Assembly: GCF_002101675.1 (NCBI RefSeq)
Contig: NZ_LQOY01000246.1
Coordinates: forward strand, 1-47,587
Direction: 5' to 3'
DNA length: 47,587 nucleotides
DNA from: Mycobacterium gordonae
GTDB taxonomy: Bacteria; Actinomycetota; Actinomycetes; Mycobacteriales; Mycobacteriaceae
Both the position numbers and the translations under genes were made by a program. Position 1 is the first letter of the stretch. Each line of letters begins with the position of its first letter. This document shows positions 33,134 through 44,175 of the stretch, in pieces. Under the pieces are notes generated by a model. It saw nothing but the letters and a program-made list of their open reading frames with translations. It ran no database searches and was not told the origin of the DNA.

Positions 33134-35293
33134 CTACGCCGTCGTCTTCACCCGGGCGGCTGCGGATTCGGGCATCGGTTCGTAGCGGGCGAACGTGCGG
33201 GTGAACGACGCGGCGCCGTGTGCCAGCGAGCGCAGGTCGATGGCGTAGCGGGTCAATTCAACCTGCGGCACTTCGGCTTTGACTACGGTGCGCTCGTGGC
33301 CGGCGGTGTCGGTCCCCAGTACCCGGCCCCGGCGGCCGGACAGGTCGCCCATCACGGCGCCGACGTAATCGTCGGGCACCAGCACCGAGATCTCGTCGAT
33401 AGGCTCGAGCAGGATCACTTTCGTCGCCGCCGCTGCCTCGCGCAGAGCCAGCGAGCCCGCCATCTGAAACGCGAAGTCCGAGGAGTCGACGCTGTGTGCC
33501 TTGCCGTCGAGCAGGGTGACGCGGATGTCGACCATGGGATAACCGGCATGAACCCCCTTTTCCATCTGCGCCCGCACGCCCTTCTCCACGCTCGGGATGA
33601 ACTGGCGCGGCACCGCCCCGCCGACCACTTTGTCCACGAACTCGAAGCCCGCGCCCTCCGGCAGCGGCTCCACCTCGATGTCGCACACCGCGTACTGGCC
33701 GTGGCCGCCGGACTGCTTGACGTGGCGGCCGTGGCCTTTGGCCTTGCCGCCCAGCGTCTCTCGCAGTGGGACTCGAAGTTCGACGGTGTCCACGGTGACC
33801 CCGTACCGGTTCGACAACGCCTCGAGGACAACGCCGGCGTGGGCCTCACCCATGCACCACAGCACCATCTGGTGTGTTTCGGAGTTCTGTTCTATCCGCA
33901 GCGTGGGGTCTTCGGCGGCCAACCGGCCCAGCCCGACCGACAGTTTGTCCTCGTCGGTCTTGGCGTGCGCCTGGATGGCGACCGGCAGCAGCGGTTCGGG
34001 CATCGTCCACGGCTTGAGCACCAGCGGCTCGGACTTGTCCGACAGCGTGTCGCCCGTTTCCGCGCGGCTCAGCTTGCCGATCGCGCAGATGTCCCCGGCC
34101 ACCACCGCGGGGGCGGGCCGCTGTTGCTTGCCGAGCGGGAACGACAGCACCCCGATCCGCTCGTCTTCGTCGTGATCCGGGTGCGTGCTGCCGTGCCCTT
34201 GAGGACCTGAGCTCCCGTTGCCGAAGAACGACGAAAAATGGCCCGACACATGGACGGTCGCGTCCGGCTTGATGGTTCCGGAGAACACCCGGACCAGGCT
34301 CACCCGTCCGACGTACGGGTCCGACGTCGTCTTGACCACCTCGGCGAGCAGCGGCGCGTCGACGTCACACGCCAGCTCCTCGTGCGTCGCGCCCTGCGGC
34401 GTGAAAACCTCCGGAAGGGGGTGTTCGGTGGGGGACGGGAAGCCCCGGGTCGCGACTTCGAGCAGTTCGTAGGTGCCCACACCGGTGCCGCTGCACACCG
34501 GGATCACCGGGAAGAACGACCCGCGGGCCACCGCTTTCTCCAAGTCCTGGATCAGGACCGACTCGTCGATCACCTCACCGCCGAGATAGCGCTCCATCAG
34601 CGACTCGTCCTCGGACTCCTCGATGATGCCCTCGATCAAGGTGCCCCGGGCCTCCTCGATCCGGTCGGCTTCGGACGCGTCGGGCGCCGATTCGGTGCGC
34701 TTGCCGTCGGAGTAGTTGTACTGGGTCTGTGACAGCAACCCGATCAACCCGTCACCGGTCGGGAGGTACAGCGGTAACACCTTGTCGCCGAACGCGTTCT
34801 GCGCAGCGTCCAATGCCTCGGCGTAGTTGGCGCGGGCATGGTCGAGCTTGGTGATGACCACCGCGCGCGGCATGCCGACCTGGCTGCACTCCTGCCAGAG
34901 GGACTTGGTGGGTTCGTCGACGCCCTCGTTGGCCGCGATGACGAACAGGGCGCAGTCGGCGGCGCGCAGCCCCGCGCGCAGCTCACCGACGAAGTCCGCA
35001 TATCCCGGTGTGTCCACCAGATTGATCTTGATGCCGGCATGAGCCAGGGACGCCACCGCGACGCCGACCGAGCGTTGCTGGCGGATCTCGGCGTCGTCGA
35101 AGTCACAGACCGTGCTGCCGTCGGTGACCGACCCGGGCCGGGACAATACCCCGCCGGCGACCAGTAGCGCCTCGACCAGGGTGGTCTTACCCCCACCGGA
35201 CGGACCGACCAGGACGACGTTGCGGATACCGTCCGGACCGGCGGCGGTGGGGGCCGTAGCCGCGCCCTGGGAAGCACTCACTCTGTCGGCCAT
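33134..35293 (-). CDS. fusA2: EF-G-like translational GTPase FusA2, 719 aa
   Basis: An elongation factor G paralogue. The GTPase domain has G1 GPSGGGKT (30-37), G3 DTPG (94-97) and G4 TKLD (148-151, with Thr in place of the usual Asn of NKxD). The remaining EF-G domains II to V follow, ending in PQVELTRYAIDLRSLAHG. The length fits the roughly 714 aa I recall for Rv0120c. As I recall, mycobacterial EF-G2 lacks the ribosome-stimulated GTPase activity of EF-G1, so the role is unclear. The ATG at 35293 follows GGAGGA; the frame is open to 35395 without a better start. Convergent with fadD7. Confidence 0.93.
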   Translation of the reverse strand: MADRVSASQGAATAPTAAGPDGIRNVVLVGPSGGGKTTLVEALLVAGGVLSRPGSVTDGSTVCDFDDAEIRQQRSVGVAVASLAHAGIKINLVDTPGYADFVGELRAGLRAADCALFVIAANEGVDEPTKSLWQECSQVGMPRAVVITKLDHARANYAEALDAAQNAFGDKVLPLYLPTGDGLIGLLSQTQYNYSDGKRTESAPDASEADRIEEARGTLIEGIIEESEDESLMERYLGGEVIDESVLIQDLEKAVARGSFFPVIPVCSGTGVGTYELLEVATRGFPSPTEHPLPEVFTPQGATHEELACDVDAPLLAEVVKTTSDPYVGRVSLVRVFSGTIKPDATVHVSGHFSSFFGNGSSGPQGHGSTHPDHDEDERIGVLSFPLGKQQRPAPAVVAGDICAIGKLSRAETGDTLSDKSEPLVLKPWTMPEPLLPVAIQAHAKTDEDKLSVGLGRLAAEDPTLRIEQNSETHQMVLWCMGEAHAGVVLEALSNRYGVTVDTVELRVPLRETLGGKAKGHGRHVKQSGGHGQYAVCDIEVEPLPEGAGFEFVDKVVGGAVPRQFIPSVEKGVRAQMEKGVHAGYPMVDIRVTLLDGKAHSVDSSDFAFQMAGSLALREAAAATKVILLEPIDEISVLVPDDYVGAVMGDLSGRRGRVLGTDTAGHERTVVKAEVPQVELTRYAIDLRSLAHGAASFTRTFARYEPMPESAAARVKTTA

Positions 35294-35427
35294 GACATTC
35301 CTCCAGTTCTCCCGGGGTGCCGCCGACTCCCGTACGCGGCGTGATCCAGCCCACAGGACGCAAGAGCAACTTTTCTCCCAACGGCGGCCCAGCACAAGGG
35401 TCGGCCCGGCCTTAAGTCACCGCTATG

Positions 35428-35826
35428 TCAGGCGTGCCAGCCCGACCAGCGCGTCGCACTCACCACGATCACGGGGCCGTCCAGCGGGACCGATTGGTAC
35501 TGCGGGTATTTCGCGCGCAGTAACCGGTAACCGGTGCGCACCGCGTCACCTTCGGTGGCGACGGTGGCGGTGCCGTCCACCCGCACCCACCACAATTGCG
35601 ACCAGTCCGGCGCATAGTGATCGACCAGCAGGCTGACCGCCGGATTGTGTTCGATGTTGGCGAGCCGGCGCAGCCGCCGCGTCTTCTTCGGCTTGGCATC
35701 GACCCCGGTGTAGATGACGTCTCCGTCGACCGCGAAGACCACCGGCACCAGGTGCGGCGTGCCGTCGGGTGCGACGGTGGCCAGTCGCGCTACTGGCGAT
35801 CCAGCGAACCAGGCGCGGGTGTCCAC
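35428..35826 (-). CDS. PPOX-class flavin/F420 split-barrel oxidoreductase, 132 aa
   Basis: A small split barrel of the pyridoxamine-phosphate-oxidase-like superfamily: ARLATVAPDGTPHLVPVVFAVDGD, then IYTGVDAKPKKTRRLRRLANIEHNP, the phosphate-binding region. Actinobacterial members often bind F420 rather than FMN. It matches Rv0121c. It starts at GTG. Divergent from pepA. The reaction is unknown. Confidence 0.9.
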   Translation of the reverse strand: MDTRAWFAGSPVARLATVAPDGTPHLVPVVFAVDGDVIYTGVDAKPKKTRRLRRLANIEHNPAVSLLVDHYAPDWSQLWWVRVDGTATVATEGDAVRTGYRLLRAKYPQYQSVPLDGPVIVVSATRWSGWHA

Positions 35827-35942
35827 CCGACCAGCCTAGAACCGGCGCAATGGCCGGTGATGTAAGTCACCAGCGGGGCTTTTCGATTAGGTCGTTACCG
35901 GGTCCGTCGGCTTAGGCTGCATTTAACTGGGTGCTCATTTGA

Positions 35943-35982
35943 GTCAGGCGTGGTCCGGCATTTCGCCGAATTGGTGCCTGAC
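35943..35982. other. Hairpin flanked by an imperfect direct repeat upstream of pepA
   Basis: GTCAGGC (35943-35949) pairs with GCCTGAC (35976-35982), with an inner CGGC/GCCG stem. On each side lies a related stretch, TTTAACTGGGTGCTCATT and TTTAAGTGGGTATCTGCATT. It lies in the 268-bp gap between divergent genes and could be a transcription factor site or a 5' UTR structure of pepA. Confidence 0.35.
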
Positions 35983-36094
35983 CACCGTTTAAGTGGGTAT
36001 CTGCATTACGGTAGTAAGGGCCGCCACCCGGACCTTACGGCTGGGACTTGATTTTTAACCCACGACTATTCACCCGACGCAGGAGGTTTCCCGG

Positions 36095-37159
36095 ATGAAC
36101 AAATCGCGCCACCGTTCATTCAGGTGGTCATGGTTGGTCGCCGTCATGGCCGTCGCGGGAGTGGTCTCCGGCCTGGGTCTGGCAACGCCACCGGCGCCGG
36201 CGCAGGCGGCGCCGTACAAGCAATTCCCGTCGGTCCCGCTCGACCCGTCGGCGCTTGTCGGCCAGGTCGGTCCGCAGGTGGTCAACATCAACACCAAGCT
36301 GGGCTACAACAACGCGGTGGGAGCCGGAACCGGCATCGTCATCGACCCCAACGGCGTCGTGCTGACCAACAACCATGTCATCTCGGGAGCCACCTACATC
36401 AGCGCCTTCAGCGTCGGCGACGGACGCACCTACGGCGTCGACGTGGTCGGTTATGACCGCACCCAGGACGTTGCGGTGTTGCAGCTTCGCGGTGCCGGCG
36501 GCCTGCCCACCGCCTCCATCGGCGGCGGCGTCAGCGTCGGTGAGCCGGTCGTGGCCATGGGCAACACCGGCGGCCAGGGCGGTACGCCGCGCGCGGTGGC
36601 AGGGCGGGTGCTCGCGGTCAACCAGACCGTGCAGGCGTCCGATTCCCTGACCGGCGCGGCCGAGACGCTCAACGGACTGATTCAGTTCGACGGCGCCATC
36701 CAGCCCGGTGATTCCGGTGGTCCGGTGGTCAACGGCGCGGGTCAGGTGGTCGGCATGAACACCGCGGCTACCGAGAACTTCCAGATGTCGCAGGGCGGTC
36801 AGGGCTTCGCCATTCCGATCGGCACGGCGATGAGCATCGCCAACAACATCCGGTCCGGCGGCGGGTCGCCCACGGTGCATGTCGGGCCCACGGCCTTCCT
36901 CGGGCTCGGCGTCGTCGACAACAACGGCAGCGGCGCGCGCGTCCAGCGTGTCGTCGCCAGCGCTCCCGCTGCGGCCGCCGGGATCTCCAACGGCGACATC
37001 ATCACCGCACTCGACGGGACCCCGATCAACTCGGCCACCGCGATGTCAGATGCCCTCAACGGACACCACCCCGGCGACATGGTGTCGATCAGCTTCACCA
37101 CGAAAACCGGCGTTGCGCGTACCGAGAACGTCACCCTGGCCGAGGGCCCTCCGGCCTGA
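36095..37159 (+). CDS. pepA: Secreted trypsin-like/HtrA-type serine protease PepA with PDZ domain, 354 aa
   Basis: Signal peptide with a basic start, a hydrophobic core (11-30) and a likely cleavage after AQA (36-38). The protease domain (about 50-255) holds the triad His94 (TNNHV), Asp125 (TQDVAVL) and Ser207 (GDSGGP). A C-terminal PDZ domain (about 265-350) binds substrate ends. It matches Rv0125 (Mtb32A antigen). AGGAGG precedes the ATG by about 9 nt. The Rv0122-Rv0124 genes I recall between the PPOX gene and pepA in M. tuberculosis, including a PE_PGRS gene, are absent. Confidence 0.95.
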   Translation: MNKSRHRSFRWSWLVAVMAVAGVVSGLGLATPPAPAQAAPYKQFPSVPLDPSALVGQVGPQVVNINTKLGYNNAVGAGTGIVIDPNGVVLTNNHVISGATYISAFSVGDGRTYGVDVVGYDRTQDVAVLQLRGAGGLPTASIGGGVSVGEPVVAMGNTGGQGGTPRAVAGRVLAVNQTVQASDSLTGAAETLNGLIQFDGAIQPGDSGGPVVNGAGQVVGMNTAATENFQMSQGGQGFAIPIGTAMSIANNIRSGGGSPTVHVGPTAFLGLGVVDNNGSGARVQRVVASAPAAAAGISNGDIITALDGTPINSATAMSDALNGHHPGDMVSISFTTKTGVARTENVTLAEGPPA

Positions 37160-37269
37160 TCGAGTCAATTCGTTTGGTGCTGGCCGTGATTCACGGTGAG
37201 CTTCGGAGACGGGTCGCCTCGGGTGATTCTTAACCAGGTGCGTCGGGTACCCGTGGCATCGTGGATTTG

Positions 37270-39059
<1,790 letters not shown>

Positions 39060-39063
<4 letters not shown>

Positions 39064-40421
39064 CCCGCCCGACGACGCCTGCGAATTTGCCCTGGGCGGA
39101 CTGGCTGCCCCAGCAACGCTGGTATGCCGGCCGTAACCGGCAACTGTCCACCGCCGACGTGTCGACCGTGGTGCCGCTACGGGAGAATCTGGACCTGGTG
39201 CTGGTCGACGTCAATTACGCCGACGGCTTCACGGAGCACTACCAGGTGATCGTCGGCTGGGACACCGAGCCCATCACCGAATACAGCACCCTGGCCACCA
39301 TCGGTTCGGCGGAGGACCACACGGCCTTCGACGCGTTGTACGACCCGTCGGCCGCCCAGTTCCTGCTGTCGCTGATCGACTCGGCGGCGGTGCGCGGCGA
39401 ATCCGAGTCCCAGGTCAGGTTCTCCAAGGAGCCCGACGTCGAATTGCCGCTGGACGCCTATCCCCGGGTCTCCGATGCCGAACAGAGCAACACCAGCGTG
39501 ATCTTCGACCGGGCTCCCAGCGCCATCTTCAAGGTGTTCCGTCGGGTCAGCCCCGGTATCAATCCGGATATCGAGCTGAATCGGGTGCTGGGACGGGCCG
39601 GCAATACCCACGTGGCCAAACTGCTCGGCGCATACGAGGTGGGTTCGCCCGACGAGCCGGATGCGTCATCGCCGCTGGGCATGGTGACCGCGTTCGCCGC
39701 CAACGCGGCCGAGGGCTGGGCGATGGCCACCGCCAGCGTGCGCGACCTGTTCGCCGAGGGCGACCTGTATGCCCATGAGGTCGGCGGCGACTTCGCCGGT
39801 GAGTCCTATCGACTCGGCGAGGCGGTGGCGTCGGTGCACGCCACGCTGGCCGAGACCCTCGGAACGTCGCAGAGTGTCTTCCCGCTGGACCACGTGCTGT
39901 CCAGGCTCAGCGCGGCCGTGGCGACGGTGCCCGAACTCGAGCAGTACGCGGCCTCGATCGAGGAGCGGTTCGCCAAGCTGGCCGAAGAGTCGATCACGGT
40001 GCAGCGGGTGCACGGCGACCTGCACCTCGGGCAGGTGCTCCGGACCCCGGAGAGTTGGGTGCTGATCGACTTCGAAGGCGAGCCGGGTCAGCCCCTGGAG
40101 GAACGCCGCGCGCCGGATTCACCGCTGCGTGACGTGGCCGGGGTGTTGCGGTCGTTCGAGTACGCGGCCTATGGGCCGTTGGTGGAGAACACGGCGGACA
40201 AGCAGAAGGCGGCGCGGGCTCGGGAATGGGTGGAGCGCAATCGCACCGCGTTCTGCGACGGGTATGCCGCGGCGTCCGGCATCGACCCCCGTGACTCGGC
40301 GCTGCTGCTGGCCGCCTACGAACTCGACAAGGCGGTCTATGAGACCGGCTACGAGGCACGTCACCGGCCCACCTGGCTGCCCATCCCGCTGCGGTCGATT
40401 GCCCGTCTGACGACGGCCTGA
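39060..40421 (+). CDS. mak: Maltokinase Mak (Pep2), 453 aa
   Basis: Phosphorylates maltose to maltose 1-phosphate with ATP. Eukaryotic-type aminoglycoside/maltose kinase fold: the N-terminal cap reads LPWADWLPQQRWYAGRNR, the catalytic loop is HGDLHLGQ (His318, Asp320), and the metal motif is IDFEGEP about 16 residues later. The length equals Rv0127. The start at 39060 forms ATGA with the treS stop, with GAGGAGG just upstream; the frame open to 38928 only shadows treS. Translational coupling to TreS fits the known TreS-Mak complex. Confidence 0.95.
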
Positions 40422-40467
40422 CTCTCGCGGGCGTGCCTAGGCCGCGCGTCTCTGGAAGCATGCTCGT

Positions 40468-41148
40468 GTGCAAAGAGAGATGTACGACAGCGAAGCCCGA
40501 CTGGCCTGGGTGCTGGCCGCGCTGGCCGGGGTTCTCGGGGCCACCGCGTTCACCCACTCCGAGGGGTATTTCGTTACGTTCATGACAGGGAACGCCCAGC
40601 GTGCGGTGCTGGGCTTCTTTCGTGACGACGTGACCCTGTCTCTGAGCGCGGGCACGCTGCTGCTGTGTTTCGTGGCCGGCGTGATCGTCTCCTCGGTGTG
40701 CCGGCGCCGGTTCTGGGCGGCGCACCCGCACGGCCCCACTGTGTTGACCACAGGCTGTCTGGTGTTCGCCACGGCGCTGGACATCGTGCTGGGCGGATGG
40801 GAGGAGACGCTGCTCGATTTCGTACCGATCATGTTCGTGGTGTTCGGGATCGGTGCGCTGAACACCTCCTTCGTCAAAGACGGCGAAGTGTCGGTGCCGT
40901 TGAGTTACGTCACGGGAACGCTGGTCAAGATGGGCCAGGGCATCGAACGTCACGTGGCCGGCGGCAAGATCGAGGACTGGTTCGGCTATTTCATGATGCT
41001 CGCGACGTTCATGTTGGGCGCCGCGATCGGCGGTGCGATCAGCCTGGTGGTCAGCGGCACGCAGATGCTGGGTGTCGCCGCGATGGTGTGCGCGGTGACG
41101 ACGTGCTACACGTACCTGCACGCCGACCGGCAAGGGTTGCTGGACTAA
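40468..41148 (+). CDS. DUF1275 (YoaK-like) membrane protein, 226 aa
   Basis: Six to seven hydrophobic helices: ARLAWVLAALAGVLGATAF, the VTFMTGNAQRAVLG loop typical of DUF1275, LLLCFVAGVIVSSV, then two pairs near the C-terminus. The function of the family is unknown; a transporter role is often supposed. It starts at GTG; an ATG five codons in is possible. It sits 46 bp after mak, in the Rv0128 place, and its stop codon lies at the first base pairs of the 48-bp tandem repeat. Confidence 0.85.
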   Translation: MQREMYDSEARLAWVLAALAGVLGATAFTHSEGYFVTFMTGNAQRAVLGFFRDDVTLSLSAGTLLLCFVAGVIVSSVCRRRFWAAHPHGPTVLTTGCLVFATALDIVLGGWEETLLDFVPIMFVVFGIGALNTSFVKDGEVSVPLSYVTGTLVKMGQGIERHVAGGKIEDWFGYFMMLATFMLGAAIGGAISLVVSGTQMLGVAAMVCAVTTCYTYLHADRQGLLD

Positions 41149-41270
41149 AGGAACATCGGCAGCAGCGCTGGCCGAGTGCGCTGCTACCTGGCGGAAAGGA
41201 ACATCGGCAGCAGCGCTGGCCGAGTGCGCTGCTACCTGGCGGAAAGGAACATCGGCAGCAGCGCTGGCCG
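41147..41270. repeat. 48-bp tandem repeat, 2.6 copies
   Basis: Copies at 41147-41194 and 41195-41242 are identical over 48 bp, and a third partial copy (first 28 bp) runs to 41270. Each full unit contains AGCAGCGC and GCGCTGCT, which pair into an 8-bp stem, so the array can form serial hairpins. It lies between convergent genes and overlaps the TAA of the DUF1275 gene. The structure is that of a mycobacterial VNTR/MIRU-like locus and may vary among strains. Confidence 0.95.
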
Positions 41271-41288
41271 TTGCGCTGCTGCCGATGT
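41249..41288. terminator. Perfect 15-bp stem hairpin between convergent genes
   Basis: Arms 41249-41263 and 41274-41288 are perfectly complementary around a 10-nt loop. It lies between the stops of the DUF1275 and fbpC genes, so it probably ends transcripts from both sides. There is no T-tract, which is common for mycobacterial terminators. Its left arm is the part copied in the tandem repeat. Confidence 0.6.
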
Positions 41289-41308
41289 GGTCTCTGGTGA
41301 GCGGCTGA

Positions 41309-42337
41309 TCAGGTCCCGGCGACCGGAGGGCTGGCCGGCGCGGGCGCCGGTGCGGCGTTGACCGCGTTGATCACCTGCAGCATGTCGGGCTTCATCGCCA
41401 TCAACTGCTGGTTCCAGTAGTTCCAGGAGTGGGTGCCGTTGCCTGGGAACTGGAATACCCCGTTGCGTCCGCCGTTGGCCGCGTAGGTCTGCTGGAACTG
41501 CTGGTTGGTGCGCAGCGTCAGGCCCTCGAGGAACTTCGCCGGCATATTGTCGCCACCGAGGTCGCTGGGTGTGCCGTTGCCGCAGTAGACCCAGATCCGG
41601 GTGTTGTTGGCGACCAATCGCGGGATCTGCATCATCGGGTCGTTGCGCTTCCAGGCCGGGTCGGTGGACGGCCCCCACATGCTGTTGGCGTTGTAGCCGC
41701 CGGAGTCGTTCATCGCCAGGCCGATCAGGGTCGGCCACCATCCCTCCGACGGGTTCAGGAAGCCCGACAGCGAGGCCGCGTAGGGGAACATCTGCGGGTA
41801 ATAGGCGGCCATCACCAGCGCTGAGCCGCCCGACATGGAAAGGCCCACAACCGAATTGCCGACCGGCGAAGTGCCTTTGTTGGCCTGCAGCCATGCGGGC
41901 ATCTCCCGGGTCAGGAACGTTTCCCACTTGTAGGTGTAATTCTGGCCGTTGCCCTGTGAGGGCTGGTACCAGTCGCTGTAGAAGCTGGACTGTCCGCCGA
42001 CCGGCATGATCACCGAGAGGCCGGAGTTGTAGAACTCCTCGAAGGCAGGCGTGTTGATGTCCCAGCCGCTGAAGTCGTCCTGGGCGCGCAGGCCGTCCAA
42101 CAGGTAGACCGAATGCGCTCCGCCACCCTGGAATTGGACCCGGATATTGCGGCCCATCGCCTGCGAAGGGATTTGCAGATACTCGACCGGCAGTCCCGGC
42201 CGGGAGAAGGCACCCGCGGTAGCCGACCCGCCGACCGCACTGACGAGGCCGGTCAGCAGCGCAGCACCCAGAGCCGCGAACGCCAACCTGCGAGGCATGG
42301 TTGTCGCTGCGCCACGCAGCTTTTCAACGAATTTCAT
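41309..42337 (-). CDS. fbpC: Antigen 85-type mycolyltransferase FbpC, 342 aa
   Basis: Transfers mycolic acids between trehalose monomycolates and to arabinogalactan outside the membrane. A signal sequence of about 43 residues ends at TATAGA, and the mature protein begins FSRPGLPVEYLQ. The alpha/beta-hydrolase nucleophile Ser124 (mature numbering) is in GLSMSGG, with the GTHSW histidine near the end. The fibronectin-binding and carbohydrate-site regions (ANSMWGPSTDPAWKRNDP) are intact. The C-terminus is Ala/Pro-rich. The ATG at 42337 is chosen by similarity with the M. tuberculosis N-terminus; the ATG at 42349 is the alternative. It matches Rv0129c. Confidence 0.95.
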   Translation of the reverse strand: MKFVEKLRGAATTMPRRLAFAALGAALLTGLVSAVGGSATAGAFSRPGLPVEYLQIPSQAMGRNIRVQFQGGGAHSVYLLDGLRAQDDFSGWDINTPAFEEFYNSGLSVIMPVGGQSSFYSDWYQPSQGNGQNYTYKWETFLTREMPAWLQANKGTSPVGNSVVGLSMSGGSALVMAAYYPQMFPYAASLSGFLNPSEGWWPTLIGLAMNDSGGYNANSMWGPSTDPAWKRNDPMMQIPRLVANNTRIWVYCGNGTPSDLGGDNMPAKFLEGLTLRTNQQFQQTYAANGGRNGVFQFPGNGTHSWNYWNQQLMAMKPDMLQVINAVNAAPAPAPASPPVAGT

Positions 42338-42560
42338 CGTTTTACCCATCCCACTTTCATCTGCCGCTGGTGCGGTGGAATCTGTTCTTGGGCGAGTGAA
42401 ACACAGGCGGCAGAGGCGGCGAGCCCGTCGCGGCCGTAGAACTTTGTCGCGGTTGGCTAACGATTAGGAGTCGGCCCCGATACCCGCTGGGCCGGTCACT
42501 TTCGGGTAACGAACAGCCACCGGATGAGTATCGCCGTCTTTACTGGCGGCGCTCAATCCG

Positions 42561-43385
42561 TTATGCGACCAGCCGGCGCAAAAATGTTGACGCCGTGATG
42601 ATTCCGACGACCGGAGCCACGACGAGCACGACGACGTCCGCGATGTGGAACGGAGTCCCGATCAACAGGGCGCGCAGCACGTCGACCTCGTAACTGAGCG
42701 GGTTGACCTTGCTCAGCGCGCGCAACCAGCCCGGCATGACGTCGACCGGGTACAGCGCGTTGGACGCGAAGAACAGCGGCATGGTGATGGCCTGGCCGAT
42801 GCCCATCAGCCGGTCGCGGTTACGCACCAGTCCGGCCAAAGTCATTGACAGGCAAGCAAAGAACGCCGCGCCGAGCATGACGGCCACCATCGCCGCCAGG
42901 ATCCGCAGCGGGTTGACGGTCAGCCCGATGCCCATCACGTAGGCCAGCGCCAGCACCCCGACGACCTGTGCCACCGACCGCACGCCGGCGGCGAACGACT
43001 TGCCGGTGATGAGGGCCGACGCGGGCGCCGGCGTCACCATCAGCTTGGCCAGGACACCGGCGTCACGGTCCCAAATGATCTGGATGCCATAGAAAATCGA
43101 GATGAACAGCGCTGACTGCGCGATGATCCCCGGTGCCAGGAACGCCTGGTACGTGACGTTGCCAGTGTCGATGACATGGAGATGGCTGAAGGTGGTGCCG
43201 AAGATCAGCAGCCACAGCGCGGGCTGCACCATCCGCATCACCAGTTCGGTCCGGTCGTGCCGCAACTTCTGCAGCTCGACGATCGCGAACGCCCCGACAC
43301 GGCTCAAAGTCGCTCTGGCCCTCTCTAATCCGTGTGGAGCTCGGATCAGGCCGGCGGTGGGTGAGTAGCTGTGGTCAACCGACAC
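42561..43385 (-). CDS. ABC-2 type transporter permease (DrrB-like), 274 aa
   Basis: Six membrane helices with the ABC-2 pattern: a cytoplasmic N-terminus (ELQKLRHDRTELVMRMVQPALWLLIFG), then LAPGIIAQSALFISIFYGIQIIWDRDAGVLAKLMVTPAP, the conserved ABC-2 block, and PLFFASNALYPVDVMPGWL. It pairs with the upstream ATPase to form an exporter. The GTG at 43385 with GAAGGG 9 nt upstream is preferred; an in-frame TTG at 43394 is the alternative. It overlaps the ATPase end by about 11 bp. The cargo is unknown; DrrABC relatives export lipids or drugs. Confidence 0.9.
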   Translation of the reverse strand: MSVDHSYSPTAGLIRAPHGLERARATLSRVGAFAIVELQKLRHDRTELVMRMVQPALWLLIFGTTFSHLHVIDTGNVTYQAFLAPGIIAQSALFISIFYGIQIIWDRDAGVLAKLMVTPAPASALITGKSFAAGVRSVAQVVGVLALAYVMGIGLTVNPLRILAAMVAVMLGAAFFACLSMTLAGLVRNRDRLMGIGQAITMPLFFASNALYPVDVMPGWLRALSKVNPLSYEVDVLRALLIGTPFHIADVVVLVVAPVVGIITASTFLRRLVA

Positions 43386-44175
43386 GGCGGGCAACCCTTC
43401 TGGTGGAACGGATTTGATGGATGTCGGCCGAGTCCTCGTTGAGCCCGGACGCCGAATAGTGCCGGAACACGTCTTCGAGCGTGGCCTCCGGTGACAGCGC
43501 CCCCTTCAATTCCCCGGGGGTTCCCACCGCCTGCAATGCGCCGTGATGCATCAGTGCGACCCGGTCGCACAGGGCGTCCGCCTCTTCCATGTAGTGGGTG
43601 GTCAGCAACACGGTCATGCCGAACTGCTGCTGCATCTGACGGACCTGAGTCCACACGCCGTCGCGCGCGATCGGGTCCAGGCCGACGGTCGGTTCGTCCA
43701 GCACGAGCAGCGAGGGCCGGTTCACCAGGGCTTGGGCCACTTCCAGTCGGCGCACCATGCCCCCGGAGTAGCTCGATGCCAGCTGGTCGGCGACATCGAG
43801 CAAGTCCATGGCGGCCAGCGCCTGCTCGACACGCTCGGTGCGCTCGGCGCGCGGCACACCGTACAGCCGGGCGAACCAGGTCACGTTCTGCCGTCCGGTC
43901 AACGCCGTCTCAATCGACAGTTGTTGCGGGACATAGCCGATATTGCTACGGATGTCGACCGTCTGACTCTGTGCGTCCAGCCCGAAGATACGCAATTGGC
44001 CCTGCTGGACCGGTGCCAGCGTCGTCAGCACCCGCACCACCGTCGTCTTACCGGCGCCGTTGGGCCCCAGTAGGCCCATCGTCTCGCCGGGGTGCACCGT
44101 GAACGTCACATCGTCGACCGCGGTGTGCTGGCCATAGCGATAGGTCAGGTGCCGGCAGTCAATGGCCTCGGTCAT
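43375..44175 (-). CDS. ABC transporter ATP-binding protein (DrrA-like), 266 aa
   Basis: Walker A GPNGAGKTT (about 38-46), signature YSGGM in place of LSGGQ, Walker B LLVLDEP, then TTHYMEEAD with the switch histidine. The C-terminal extension (ATLEDVFRHYSAS) is typical of DrrA-type subunits. The ATG at 44175 has AGGAG 8 nt upstream; the ATG at 44181 is too close. Its start overlaps the TGA of the MarR-like remnant, so translation from that frame may once have been coupled to it. Confidence 0.92.
   Translation of the reverse strand: MTEAIDCRHLTYRYGQHTAVDDVTFTVHPGETMGLLGPNGAGKTTVVRVLTTLAPVQQGQLRIFGLDAQSQTVDIRSNIGYVPQQLSIETALTGRQNVTWFARLYGVPRAERTERVEQALAAMDLLDVADQLASSYSGGMVRRLEVAQALVNRPSLLVLDEPTVGLDPIARDGVWTQVRQMQQQFGMTVLLTTHYMEEADALCDRVALMHHGALQAVGTPGELKGALSPEATLEDVFRHYSASGLNEDSADIHQIRSTRRVARRVG

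Noticed and set aside
41176..41361. 61-codon frame
   Set aside because: Created by the 48-bp tandem repeat being divisible by three; repeated peptide without ribosome site, antisense to the end of fbpC.
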